A stretch of 64,000 nucleotides of DNA, from contig JAKFFE010000033.1 in NCBI GenBank assembly GCA_036675345.1, positions 186,001 to 250,000 of the forward strand, read 5' to 3'. The number at the start of each line of letters is the position of its first letter. Position 1 is the stretch's first letter. Below the pieces are notes generated by a model that saw nothing but the letters and a program-made list of their open reading frames with translations, searched no databases and was not told where the DNA came from. Source of the stretch: JALYOC01 sp036675345. Its GTDB lineage: Bacteria > Myxococcota > Myxococcia > Myxococcales > Myxococcaceae. This document shows positions 24,850 to 33,648 of this stretch, in pieces. The position numbers were made by a program, and so were the translations under genes.

Positions 24850-26190
24850 ATGAGCGCGATCAAGGAACATCATCCCCGCGGGCAGCTGCCGCCAGGGCAG
24901 GACGGAGGCGGCCCCCGCGGTCCGCGCGCCGACTCCCCTCCGGTGGTCACCGCTCCGCCCGGCGCGCCCGCGCTTCCGGTGGCCGAGACCCCGCCGCTGA
25001 TCGAGTCCCCCTCGGATGGCTTCGCCTACGAGCTGCCGGTGGCGGACACCGGCCTGCGGGGAGAGACCCCGACCTTCAAGCGCCCGGTCTCCGAGCTGAC
25101 CCCGGACCTGCGGCAGATCCGCGAGCAGCCGGACGTCAGCAACCGCTTCGCCGCCGACTACCAGCTGGTGGCCCGCGAGCTGGTGGACGTCCCCGACGCG
25201 GACAGCTCGGAGAAGGCGCAGCGGACGTTCGAGTACTTCACCAAGTACGCCGAGCGGTTCGTGGAGCTGGGGGAGAAGCCGAAGTCAGACCAGCTGTCCG
25301 CCAAGGAGCTGGCGCTGATCGCGTCCTTGCCCGAGGACCAGCTGCCTCCCGAGCTGCAGGAGAAGCTGCGCCGGATGAGGGAGAAGGAGGGGCCGCCCCA
25401 GCTCCCGCTTCCGCAGGCGGAGACCCCGGAGGGCAAGGGCAAGAGCCGGCTGGAGCGGCTGCAGCAGCCGGAGGGACGGGACCTGTGGGGGCTGCGCGAG
25501 GCCAAGCGCCAGGAGGAGGCCGCCGGCCCGAACAAGCAGGGCGGGTCCTCCCTTTCCGAAGGAGACAAGAAGACCTCCGCCCAGGCCTTCGTGGAGACCC
25601 TCTCCCACCTCAGCTTCGACCAGCTGCGCGACGAGCGCACCGGACAGACCGGGCTGGAGCGGGCCCACGAGCTGCTGATGTCCCGCTCGCTCAAGGAGCT
25701 GCAGCAGAAGGCCGAGCAGACGAAGATGACCGCCTCCCAGTGGCCGCCGCCGTCGCAGCAGCCCAAGAGCGAAGAGCTGGTCCGCGAGCAGCCCCGGAAG
25801 CAGGCGGCCAACGAGTTCACCGGCGCGCCGCTGACCTACAAGGAGATCGGCGAGAGCCCGATGAAGCTCTCCCACCGCCAGGCGCAGGATCCACTCAAGG
25901 ACGGGGTGGAGCTGCGGGTGAACACCCTGGCCGCCGAGGTGGGGAAGGGAATCATCGTCCCCCGCGACCCGCGCGAGCTGCACAACCACGCCCCCGGCAA
26001 CGAGGCCGATCCCCGCCGCCGCACCAAGGGGAAGCTGGGCAACAACATGCTGTGGAACGTGCTCCACAAGTTCCGCGGCGAGGGGGAGGACAGCACCCTG
26101 GAGCAGGCCAAGTGGGACCGGATGACCTTCGGGGCGATGCTGTTCCTGGTCCTGGTCACCCTGATGGTGGTGGCGCTGGTCTCGATGTAG
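24850..26190 (+). CDS. Disordered tail-anchored protein, unknown
   Basis: The 446-residue protein is rich in Pro, Glu, Gln and Lys with little hydrophobic core; several stretches look disordered and others helical (KELALIASLPEDQLPPELQEKLRRMREKE). Only the last 20 residues (MTFGAMLFLVLVTLMVVALVSM) form a membrane helix, so it should be tail-anchored with the bulk in the cytoplasm. No family was recognised. It precedes the ECF sigma gene by 72 bp on the same strand and may belong to the same transcription unit. AGAAGG precedes its ATG. Confidence 0.7.
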   Translation: MSAIKEHHPRGQLPPGQDGGGPRGPRADSPPVVTAPPGAPALPVAETPPLIESPSDGFAYELPVADTGLRGETPTFKRPVSELTPDLRQIREQPDVSNRFAADYQLVARELVDVPDADSSEKAQRTFEYFTKYAERFVELGEKPKSDQLSAKELALIASLPEDQLPPELQEKLRRMREKEGPPQLPLPQAETPEGKGKSRLERLQQPEGRDLWGLREAKRQEEAAGPNKQGGSSLSEGDKKTSAQAFVETLSHLSFDQLRDERTGQTGLERAHELLMSRSLKELQQKAEQTKMTASQWPPPSQQPKSEELVREQPRKQAANEFTGAPLTYKEIGESPMKLSHRQAQDPLKDGVELRVNTLAAEVGKGIIVPRDPRELHNHAPGNEADPRRRTKGKLGNNMLWNVLHKFRGEGEDSTLEQAKWDRMTFGAMLFLVLVTLMVVALVSM

Positions 26191-26262
26191 CGGCCGCCGG
26201 CCAGGGGGGTCGGGCACGCTGGAAGCTCGACACTGGCAGTGCAGGCATTAAGGTGCCGACGC

Positions 26263-26880
26263 GTGGCGACCGACGATCTCACCCTGGTCAAGCGCGTCCG
26301 AGGCGGCGACCAGCGGGCATTCAAGTTGCTGGTAGAGCGCTACCAGAAGAAGGTCTACGCCGTCGCGGTGGGGATGTTGAAGGACCGCGAGGAGGCGATG
26401 GACGTCTCCCAGGAGGCCTTCGTCAAGGTCTACAAGTACCTGGACCACTTCAAGGGCGACTCCAGCTTCTACACCTGGCTGTACCGCATCACCTCCAACA
26501 TCTGCATCGACGTGCTCCGCAAGCGCGGGGGCAGCGGCCGCGAGTTCGTGGAGCTGGACGACGCGGTGCTGATGGACACCGCGGAGGCGAACATCGGCGC
26601 GCTGGGCAGCCGGCTGGGCACCAACCCCCAGAAGAGCGCCCTGCGCCGGGAGCTGGCGGAGAAGATCCAGTACGCCCTGGAGCAGGTCCCGGAGAAGCAC
26701 CGGGCGATCCTGCTGCTGCGCGAGCTGGAGGGAATGAGCTACGAGGACCTGGCCCGGACCCTGGAAATCCCCAAGGGAACGGTGATGTCCCGCCTGTTCC
26801 ACGCCCGGGCCAAGGTTCAGAAAATCCTTAGTGAATATCTGGAGTTGGACGAGGCGAAGTCGGGGATCGGCAAGGAGTGA
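26263..26880 (+). CDS. ECF RNA polymerase sigma factor (RpoE1-like)
   Basis: The product has sigma region 2 (DQRAFKLLVERYQKKVYAVAVGMLKDREEAMDVSQEAFVKVYKYLDHFKGDSSFYTWLYRITSNICIDVLRKRG) and region 4 (LEQVPEKHRAILLLRELEGMSYEDLARTLEIPKGTVMSRLFHARAKV). It resembles RpoE1 of Myxococcus, which affects motility and development, but orthology is not proved. The GTG at 26263 gives VATDDLTLVKRVRGGDQ, the normal family start. The anti-sigma gene follows 67 bp later, as usual in ECF operons. Confidence 0.93.
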   Translation: MATDDLTLVKRVRGGDQRAFKLLVERYQKKVYAVAVGMLKDREEAMDVSQEAFVKVYKYLDHFKGDSSFYTWLYRITSNICIDVLRKRGGSGREFVELDDAVLMDTAEANIGALGSRLGTNPQKSALRRELAEKIQYALEQVPEKHRAILLLRELEGMSYEDLARTLEIPKGTVMSRLFHARAKVQKILSEYLELDEAKSGIGKE

Positions 26881-26947
26881 GACGGACTGGAATATCGCTG
26901 GAGACGTCCCGTCATCACTACAGTCCCCTCAGTTCGGCGGTGCGGCC

Positions 26948-27568
26948 ATGAGTTCATCGAATCCTGCATGCAAGACCTTCCTCCCGCAGCTCTCCCCCTA
27001 CGTGGACGGGGAGCTGGCGGTCGCGGACCGGCTGGTCCTGGAACGGCACCTGTCGGCCTGTCACGACTGCACCGGCCGGGTGGCCGACCTGCGCGCCACC
27101 TCCGGCCTGGTCCGGGTGGGCCTGGAGTTCGCCACCGACGAGGTGGACTTCAAGGACTTCGCCCAGAAGGTGATGGCCCGGGTGACCCCGGAGCGGCCGC
27201 CGCTGCTGGAACGCTGGAGGCTGTCGGTCTCGGAGATGTTCACCTACCAGCGCGGCCCGATGATGGCCTCCTTCGCCACCGCCGCGGTGCTCTTGCTGAT
27301 CGGCGTCCCGCTGGTGCTGCGCCAGGGGACCCCGGTGGGCTACGCCTCGGAGCAGATGGCGGTGGAGTCGGTCAGCGCCGAGGCCGGGATCGCCCCGGTG
27401 GTGCTGACCACCGAGCAGGGCGACGCGATCATCTGGATCGTGGATGAGCCTTCCAAGGCCACCATCGCCGGTCCGGACGACGAAGGTGACGACGAGGACG
27501 ACGAAGAGGACGCGTTCCGTTCCAAGGACCCCAACGGCCCCCGGACGCCGCGAGAAGGTGAGCTGTGA
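26948..27568 (+). CDS. Membrane anti-sigma factor with zinc-finger domain
   Basis: The N-terminal domain reads LSPYVDGELAVADRLVLERHLSACHDC, with the HxxxCxxC set (His34, Cys38, Cys41) of ZAS anti-sigma factors, which hold the sigma factor in the cytoplasm. A single membrane helix lies near residues 104-122 (ASFATAAVLLLIGVPLVL). The periplasmic tail ends in an unusual acidic run (DDEGDDEDDEEDAF). The neighbour upstream is the cognate sigma gene; downstream, TGATG overlap couples it to a periplasmic protein gene. Release of sigma by proteolysis is the family norm, not shown here. Confidence 0.9.
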   Translation: MSSSNPACKTFLPQLSPYVDGELAVADRLVLERHLSACHDCTGRVADLRATSGLVRVGLEFATDEVDFKDFAQKVMARVTPERPPLLERWRLSVSEMFTYQRGPMMASFATAAVLLLIGVPLVLRQGTPVGYASEQMAVESVSAEAGIAPVVLTTEQGDAIIWIVDEPSKATIAGPDDEGDDEDDEEDAFRSKDPNGPRTPREGEL

Positions 27569-28035
27569 TGTTCCGTCGTGCCTTTCTGCTGACCGCCGCC
27601 GCGGTGATGATCCTGGGACTGGTCCCCTCCCCCGCGCTGGCCGCGGAGGACAAGGTCCGGTTCTTCGTGGACGTGGTCTACGCCTCGGGCCAGGGCACCG
27701 AGGTGGATCCCCCCTCGCTGGAGTCGATGAAGCAGGCCTTCTCCAAGGACTTCACCTTCACCTCCTTCAAGCAGCTCTCCACCCAGATCCTGGAGCTGGA
27801 CGCCAAGGTCCCCCAGACCCTGGTGCTGCCCAACGGCTCCAAGGCCCAGTTCCAGCTGGTGAAGCTGGAGAAGGGGGTGGCCCACGTGAACCTCACCGTG
27901 GCCAAGGTCACCACCCAGATCGAGCTGGGAAAGAAGGCGTCGATCTACGCCGCCGCCGGGACCCATCAGCAGGGGGTGCTGGTGCTGGCGGTCTCGCCGA
28001 TCATGGCGGGCAAGGGTCGCCGGGACGGGAAGTAG
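27568..28035 (+). CDS. Periplasmic protein of the sigma/anti-sigma operon
   Basis: The 155-residue product has a clear signal peptide (MFRRAFLLTAAAVMILGLVPSPALAA) and a mature beta-rich domain without cysteines (KVRFFVDVVYASGQGTEVDPPSLESMKQAF, then FQLVKLEKGVAHVNLTVAKV). Its start overlaps the anti-sigma stop (GTGATG), so it is co-translated with the anti-sigma factor. By position it could modulate the periplasmic tail of the anti-sigma factor or be a target gene. No named family was recognised. Confidence 0.75.
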   Translation: MFRRAFLLTAAAVMILGLVPSPALAAEDKVRFFVDVVYASGQGTEVDPPSLESMKQAFSKDFTFTSFKQLSTQILELDAKVPQTLVLPNGSKAQFQLVKLEKGVAHVNLTVAKVTTQIELGKKASIYAAAGTHQQGVLVLAVSPIMAGKGRRDGK

Positions 28036-28042
28036 TCGGGCC

Positions 28043-29914
28043 CTACGCCCGCGGCAGCTCGCACCGGAAGGTGGCGCCGTCCCCGGGCGTGCTGCTGAGG
28101 GTGAGCCGTCCTCCCATCCGCTCCATCAGCTGACGGGAGATCCACAGCCCCAGCCCCATGCCGCCGAAGTGGCGGGTGGCGGCCTGGGAGCGGGCGAAGC
28201 GCTCGAACAGCCGTTCGTGCTCCTGCAGCTCGATCCCGATCCCCTGGTCGCGGACCCGCACCGTCACCGGATCGGTGGCCCCGTCGGCGGAGAGCACCAC
28301 CGGCTTGCCTCCCCCGTACTTGATCGCGTTGGAGACCAGGTTGGTCAGCACCTGATCGAAGCGATCGCGGTCGCAGCGGGCGATCACCGGACCGGACGGC
28401 TCTTCGATGGTGAGGGGGGTGTCGGCAGCCTCCGCCTCGGCCCGGAACCGCTCCACCACCTCGTGGAGCAGCGGGAGCAGATCCACCTCCACCAGCTGGA
28501 TGTCCATCCGCCCCGCGGACAGCCGGCCCACGTCCAGCAGTGACTGCACCAGCGTCTCCAGCCGCTTCACCTGTCGGGTGGCGCGGCCGATGGTCCGGGC
28601 GGGCCCGGAGCGCTCGTGCAGTTGCAGCTCCAGCTTGAGGGAGGTGAGCGGGGTCTTGAGTTCGTGGCCGGCGATGGAGAGGAAGTCCTCCCGGAGGTGG
28701 ATCGCCTCCTGGGCCCGGGCCAGCGCCGCCTGGGCCTCGGAGAGCAGCCGGGCGTTGTCGATCGCCAGCGCCGCCCGGTCCGCGACCTCGGTCAGCATCC
28801 CCACGTCGTCCTGGTTGAAGCGGGGGGCAGTCGCGCCCCGGGAGACGGAGAGGGTCCCGATGATTCCTCCCCGCACCCGCAGCGGCACCACCACGAAGCT
28901 GGCGGGGGCGAAGCGGCGGACGTAGTCGCGGTACTCGGGGCGGGTGGCGGCCACCACCGCCTCCAGGGCGATCTCCGGGACCAGCATCGGCTGGCCGCTG
29001 GCGGCCACCACCCCCTGCATCCCGATTCCCACCTTCTGGCGGGTGGCCTGGAACAGCGCCAGCCCCTGCTCGCGTGCCTCCGGGTTCTCATGGTGCAGCG
29101 CCACCGGCTCCAGCCACTGGCCGTCGGCGGAAATCAAGGTGACGGTGCAGGACTCGGCGAATAGCTGCGCCACCCGCCGGGCCACCACGTTGAGCAGCTG
29201 CGAGAGATCATGCGCCTCGGCGGCGAAGGTCTTGGAGGCCTCGGCCAGGACCTCGATCCGCTGACGAGCGGCGATCTCCGTCTGCAGGGCGTTGACCCGC
29301 TGCAGCGCCAGCGCGCACTGCCCGGCCAGCAGCACCACCTGGCTGCGCTCGTCCTCGGAGAACGTCTTGAGCTGGGCGAAGGTGACCCCCATCACCCCCA
29401 GCAGCTCTCCCCGGACCAGCAGCGGCACCGCGATCAAGGTGGAGGACTCGGAGAAGGGTTCGATGTGCGGGTAGCGCCCCAGCAACTCCTGCCGGGACTC
29501 GATGAAGAGGGGCTGCCTGGCGCGGGCCGCGTCGGTCAGCGGCAGCGGCGCGTCCAGCGGGAGGGTCTTGAATTCGGAGACCACCTCGTGGCGGTAGCCG
29601 TGGGTGGCGATCAGCGCCAGCGCCCGGCGATCCGGGGTGGGGATGGCCACCGAACCGCCGTCCGCCCCCAGCATCGGCACCAGCCGGTTGAGGATCACCT
29701 GCGCCACCGCTTCGGTGGACGCCGCGTCGCCCAGTGCCACGGTGAGTTCGTTGAGCGCCACCCAGGGAGAGAGCACCCCCGCGTTGTACTGCGGAATCCG
29801 GCGCCAGCCGCGTCGACGACGGGGCCCGGTGGCCGAAGTGCTTGGCGGTGAATCCTTCCAGCGGGTTGGAATTCCGAACCGAGTGGGGGAGGCCTGGGCG
29901 CGATGGCTGGCCAC
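28043..29914 (-). CDS. GAF-domain sensor histidine kinase
   Basis: Two GAF domains lie at about residues 60-215 and 225-395 (for example PLLVRGELLGVMGVTFAQ and VVPLRVRGGIIGTLSVSRG), followed by HisKA with AGHELKTPL (His417) and an HATPase_c domain with LVSNAIKYGGGKP, DQGIGI and GGMGLGLWIS. No transmembrane helix is seen, so it is cytoplasmic and senses an internal or diffusible signal. The GTG at 29914 is uncertain: the Arg-rich first 45 residues have no known domain, and GTG 29776 would give VLSPWVALNELTVAL. No response regulator gene is next to it. Confidence 0.9.
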   Translation of the reverse strand: MASHRAQASPTRFGIPTRWKDSPPSTSATGPRRRRGWRRIPQYNAGVLSPWVALNELTVALGDAASTEAVAQVILNRLVPMLGADGGSVAIPTPDRRALALIATHGYRHEVVSEFKTLPLDAPLPLTDAARARQPLFIESRQELLGRYPHIEPFSESSTLIAVPLLVRGELLGVMGVTFAQLKTFSEDERSQVVLLAGQCALALQRVNALQTEIAARQRIEVLAEASKTFAAEAHDLSQLLNVVARRVAQLFAESCTVTLISADGQWLEPVALHHENPEAREQGLALFQATRQKVGIGMQGVVAASGQPMLVPEIALEAVVAATRPEYRDYVRRFAPASFVVVPLRVRGGIIGTLSVSRGATAPRFNQDDVGMLTEVADRAALAIDNARLLSEAQAALARAQEAIHLREDFLSIAGHELKTPLTSLKLELQLHERSGPARTIGRATRQVKRLETLVQSLLDVGRLSAGRMDIQLVEVDLLPLLHEVVERFRAEAEAADTPLTIEEPSGPVIARCDRDRFDQVLTNLVSNAIKYGGGKPVVLSADGATDPVTVRVRDQGIGIELQEHERLFERFARSQAATRHFGGMGLGLWISRQLMERMGGRLTLSSTPGDGATFRCELPRA

Positions 29915-30007
29915 TTTCGGGCTTCGGCTCTGAGGTGGGAGATCCGCTCCGGCTCGCCGGAGACCTATGCTGCACCCGCTTCAGACCCCCGGACAGGAGA
30001 GCACCTC

Positions 30008-30484
30008 ATGAGTCGTCTACTGGTTCTGATTCTCTCTTTGGCGGCCCCAGTGGCGGTGGCCGGGGACGCGTTGGGCAACGTGGGCACGGTCCGGGGCGAC
30101 TACTGGACGCGCTTCAACGATCTGGAGCTCAACGTGGTGCTCAGCGCGATCCCGATCCTGGACGTGGAGCTGGGGCTCAAGCTCCCTTCCAGCGACGCCC
30201 ACGTGGCAGTGGGTCCGCGGTTCGAGGTGCTGTCCCGGGAGAGCGAGGCCGGTCCCACCGTCCGGCTGGTGGTGCTGTTCGGGGCCTGGTTCAGCCTGGG
30301 GAGCCAGGTCCAGCTCACCGACTTCAGCGTCTCCCCGGGGGTGGAGGCCACCTACTGGTTCGCCCGCCGCTTCGGGATCACCGGCTCCCTCTCCCTGCCC
30401 TTCCTGGTCCCGTACCAGGACGGCGCGCTCAACGGCGCCGGAACCCAGGGATCGCCCCGGCTGGGCGTCGGTCTCTCCTTCTAG
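30008..30484 (+). CDS. Small outer-membrane-like beta protein
   Basis: The 158-residue product has a signal peptide (SRLLVLILSLAAPVAVAG). The mature part alternates polar and hydrophobic residues and ends in GVGLSF, with a C-terminal Phe typical of outer-membrane barrels. It has no recognised family; it could be a small barrel or a periplasmic beta-sandwich. AGGAGA lies eight bases before the ATG. The gene stands alone, divergent from the GAF kinase. Confidence 0.6.
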   Translation: MSRLLVLILSLAAPVAVAGDALGNVGTVRGDYWTRFNDLELNVVLSAIPILDVELGLKLPSSDAHVAVGPRFEVLSRESEAGPTVRLVVLFGAWFSLGSQVQLTDFSVSPGVEATYWFARRFGITGSLSLPFLVPYQDGALNGAGTQGSPRLGVGLSF

Positions 30485-30492
30485 AGGGCCTG

Positions 30493-30536
30493 CGCAAACT
30501 CTGCTCACGACTTCCACCCGCGATCTCTGTTCACCT
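30493..30536 (+). promoter_or_regulatory. Upstream element shared with the gene at 33534
   Basis: CGCAAACTCTGCTCACGAC at 30493-30511 is followed by CTCTGTTCACCT at 30525-30536, and the same two blocks in the same order occur upstream of the convergent collagen-like gene. Each block holds CTCTG-Y-TCAC, a direct repeat spaced about 26 bp. The element ends 38 bp before the ATG at 30575. The match is far beyond chance and suggests a common regulator or promoter. Confidence 0.7.
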
Positions 30537-30574
30537 CCCCGGTCGGCGCGTACCGCCAGGGCAAGGAGAGTCGG

Positions 30575-32320
30575 ATGAGAAGCTGGCTGGCAACGGGAGT
30601 GGTGGCCTCGATCATGGTGGGGTGTGGATCGCCGACGGTCACCGTCGGGGTGCCGTCGGAGCCAGTGATCGTCTTCCGCGGGGGTGAGGTCGACTTCCCG
30701 GTGACCCTCACCTGGGAGGGCGAGAGCCGGGCGCTGAGCGTGCAGGGTGCGTCGGCCGCCGCCCGGGTGAACGTGGACGCCACCCCGCTCGCCCCTGGCA
30801 CCACCCAGGCGGTGCTGACCCTGAAGGCCAGCGAGATTGCCTCGGATGGCGAGCTGCAGCTGGTGGCGCTGGGGGAGGGAGTGGAGGCCCAGGCCACGAT
30901 CACGGTGACGGTGGCTTCGGCCAGCGTGGTCGCCCCTCCCTCCGAGCCGGTGCTGCGCGGTGGCTCCTTCCAGGTGGAGCTTGCAGTCACCGGAGGCCCG
31001 CCGGAGTTCGAGGGGGTGAGCGAGTACCGGCTGCTGGAGGACGGGACCTGGCGGGTGACGGTCCAGGTCCCCGGCACCACCGCCAGCGGCGCAGCGGTGT
31101 TCCCGGCCACCGTGCGCGCCGGGGCCGATTCACTGGTGCTGCAGGTTCCGGTGACGGTGACCGACACGGTCAGCGTCCAGGTGGTGGACATCTACGGGGT
31201 TGGGCTCCCCGGGCACGAGACCTTCGTCAACGGAGGCGCGGCGGTGATCACCGACGCCTCCGGACGGGCCAGCTTCTCCGGCGTCACCGCCCCCTACCGG
31301 CTCACCTACAAGTACACGCTGGCCGGGCACAGCGCCTACAGCTACGAGGGCGCCACCCTCAGCCAGGTGGTGCTCAAGGGCTACGAGACCAACCTCCCGG
31401 TCCGCACCGCCTCGCTCCACGTCCGGCTGGAGGAGGGCAGCACCGGGGCGCTGATCACCGGACACCAGAGCGCCTTCGTAGGGGTGATGATGGAGGGCCA
31501 GACGGTGGGCTGGGGGGTGAACTTCGTCGCCGGCGGGGCGGAGAACACCAACGACATCCCCTTCCGCAGCCTGGCCACCAGTCAGACCGCACGCCTGCGC
31601 GCGAGGGCCTGGGTGGACGGACGGCTGGCCTGGTACGCGGACGGCTCGGCGACCCTCCGGGACGGCGAGGAGGAGTCCCGGCGGTTCAACATGCAACCGC
31701 CTCCCCGGGGCACCATCCACTCCTCGGTGCAGGTCCCGCCCGGGTTCTCGGTGGATGGCCGCACCCTGTACGCGATCTTCGCCGGCAACCGCTTCGATTA
31801 CATGTCGGTGCAGGGCGACAGCGGCGCCGCGCTCACCGCGTCGCTGGAGGATGCGTTCGCTCAGGACGACGTCCGGCACACGCTGCAGGTGGGGGCCAGC
31901 GAGCTGTCGGGAAGCTCGATCAGCCGGACCTGGACCGGGCTGGCAATTGGGCAGACCGCGGAGGGCGCGCTGCGGGGGCCGCCCCGCATCGAAGGGGTCT
32001 CCCCCTCCCAGATCACCGACGGCACCGTGTTCGGCTGGTCCGGCGAGTCGTGGCCGGTCTACCAGCTGGAGGTCGCCGCCGGAGAGGGAGACGCCTACCG
32101 CCACGAGCGCGTCTACACCTCGGGCAACGTCCAGGTGCGTCCGGGGATGCTGCTGCTCCCCTCCGGGACCCCCGGGAGCTACCAGGTTTGCGGCACCGAC
32201 TCCGCCGCCTCGGTGGATGAGGTGCTGCGCCAGCAGGGCGACTTCGGCCCCGGGCTGTTCAGCAACGGGAGCCGGGCCTGCGACCGGCGCTACCAGGTCA
32301 CCTACACCGCGGGTCCGTAG
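30575..32320 (+). CDS. Large lipoprotein with beta-sandwich repeats, unknown
   Basis: The 581-residue product has a lipobox (VVASIMVGCG, Cys at about 17). The mature part is rich in Thr, Val and Gly with several Ig- or Fn3-like stretches (VTLTWEGESRALSVQGA, VQVVDIYGVGLPGHETFVNGGAAVITDASGRASFSGV). The latter resembles carboxypeptidase-regulatory-like domains. No enzyme motif was found. It is probably a surface lipoprotein. It shares an upstream element with the convergent collagen-like gene. AAGGAGA precedes the ATG. Confidence 0.75.
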   Translation: MRSWLATGVVASIMVGCGSPTVTVGVPSEPVIVFRGGEVDFPVTLTWEGESRALSVQGASAAARVNVDATPLAPGTTQAVLTLKASEIASDGELQLVALGEGVEAQATITVTVASASVVAPPSEPVLRGGSFQVELAVTGGPPEFEGVSEYRLLEDGTWRVTVQVPGTTASGAAVFPATVRAGADSLVLQVPVTVTDTVSVQVVDIYGVGLPGHETFVNGGAAVITDASGRASFSGVTAPYRLTYKYTLAGHSAYSYEGATLSQVVLKGYETNLPVRTASLHVRLEEGSTGALITGHQSAFVGVMMEGQTVGWGVNFVAGGAENTNDIPFRSLATSQTARLRARAWVDGRLAWYADGSATLRDGEEESRRFNMQPPPRGTIHSSVQVPPGFSVDGRTLYAIFAGNRFDYMSVQGDSGAALTASLEDAFAQDDVRHTLQVGASELSGSSISRTWTGLAIGQTAEGALRGPPRIEGVSPSQITDGTVFGWSGESWPVYQLEVAAGEGDAYRHERVYTSGNVQVRPGMLLLPSGTPGSYQVCGTDSAASVDEVLRQQGDFGPGLFSNGSRACDRRYQVTYTAGP

Positions 32321-32390
32321 GCCCCACCGCTCCCGCCCGCCCCGAGGTGAAAGGGCGCCTCCGACCGACCGCGGCTCCGGCCGGGGCTTC

Positions 32391-33534
32391 TCAGAACAGG
32401 GCAGCTGGATTCATCAAACGGACGACCACTTGTCCGGGCTGACTGTTCACGGACGGAGCCGACGGGTCGCCAAAGAAGATGCTGCTGCCATTCCCCCCGG
32501 CGCCCACCGAACCGCCTCCGCCCCCCCCCGCGGAGCGGGCAGTGGCGGTGATGGCTCCCGCGGCGCCCACCGTTCCCACGTCCCCACCGGAGACGCTCAG
32601 GTTGCTGGGGTCGCTGACCACCGACGGTGCCAGCAGTTGGATCAGGCCTCCGCCCCCTCCTCCCCCGGCGGCACTGGCGCCGCTGACCGGACCTCCCTTG
32701 CCGCCCGCCGCGATCACATAGCCGCTGACCCGGACCCTCGGTGGCAGAGGCCAGGAGGATGATTCCTCCGCCACCGCCCCCTGCTCCCGTCCGTGCGGCA
32801 CCGACAACTGTCTCTCCGTCCGCCTGCACACTGCCGGTGGCGGTCACCTCCACGCCCACCAGCCCCAGCACCGTCACCGTGCCTCCTCCCCGGCCGCCTT
32901 CGTTTCCGGCCAGCGGCCCACCCCCTCCCGCCCCCCCTCCTCCACCCACCGCTCCCGGTCGGGTCAGGTGATGGAAGGGCTCCAGGTTGTTGTCCGCCTC
33001 CCCGCCCAGGCCTCCGAGGGGAGAACCGTCATTGAAATCACGCCCGCCGAAAGTGGCCGAGCCGGCGGAGATACCCGGATGGGCGGCGCGGATCCGGGGG
33101 GAGGCGTCGGCGGTGGTGCCGTAGTCCAGAAGTCCTCCCATCGCGAATGGCGCCACCGTCAACACCCCCTTGATCAGGCAGGTCCCGGTGCAGCGGATCA
33201 CCGTCCCGCTGGGCACGTTCAACACCACCCCCTCCACGAGCTCGAAGTCGGTGAAGTTGTAGTTCCGCCCCTGCGGCGGGTTGATCTTCCAGTTGGTGTG
33301 GCCGCTGATCCTCAGCGATCCCGCGGAGCCATCGCCGTACACCCTCAGCTCGCCCGGGGCGCCAGTGTCACCCTGGAGGCCCTGGGGCCCCACCGGACCG
33401 GAAGGCCCCTGGGGGCCGGCGGCTCCGGCGGCGCCCGCGGGGCCGGTCGGGCCCGGGATCCCCTGGGGTCCCGTTCCCTGCTGACAACCGCTCACCCACG
33501 CGGCGATCACCACTGCTCCCAGCCACTGATTCAT
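32391..33534 (-). pseudogene. Collagen-like Gly-rich lipoprotein with frameshift
   Basis: The reading frame starts MNQWLGAVVIAAWVSGC (lipobox Cys 17), then Gly-X-Y triplets at residues about 22-62, then a beta-rich region (LRISGHTNWKINPPQGRNY) and glycine runs. Near 32739 the frame breaks: after ILLASAT the protein logically continues in a second frame as RVRVSGYVIAAGGKGG up to a TGA at 32391. The evidence is one extra base in ACCGAGG. It could be a real mutation or a sequence error. If intact it would be about 380 residues, a surface glycine-rich adhesin-like protein. Confidence 0.75.
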
Positions 33535-33584
33535 GCATCGCTCCCGATGACTTCTCGCAACCAGGAAGTGGCGGCGAACCGGGC

Positions 33585-33627
33585 AGGTGAACAGAGCGGG
33601 GACCGACTGTCGTGAGCAGAGTTTGCG
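33585..33627 (-). promoter_or_regulatory. Upstream element matching 30493-30536
   Basis: On the minus strand this reads CGCAAACTCTGCTCACGAC (identical for 19 bases to the plus-strand copy), an unrelated 12-base spacer, then CTCTGTTCACCT and CCCGGT. It ends 50 bp before the collagen-like gene. The spacer differs while the blocks are kept, which looks like selection on binding sites rather than a recent copy. It also lies 22 bp upstream of the divergent thioredoxin-fold gene. Confidence 0.7.
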
Positions 33628-33648
33628 TGCCCCCAAGGGGGGTGTGCA

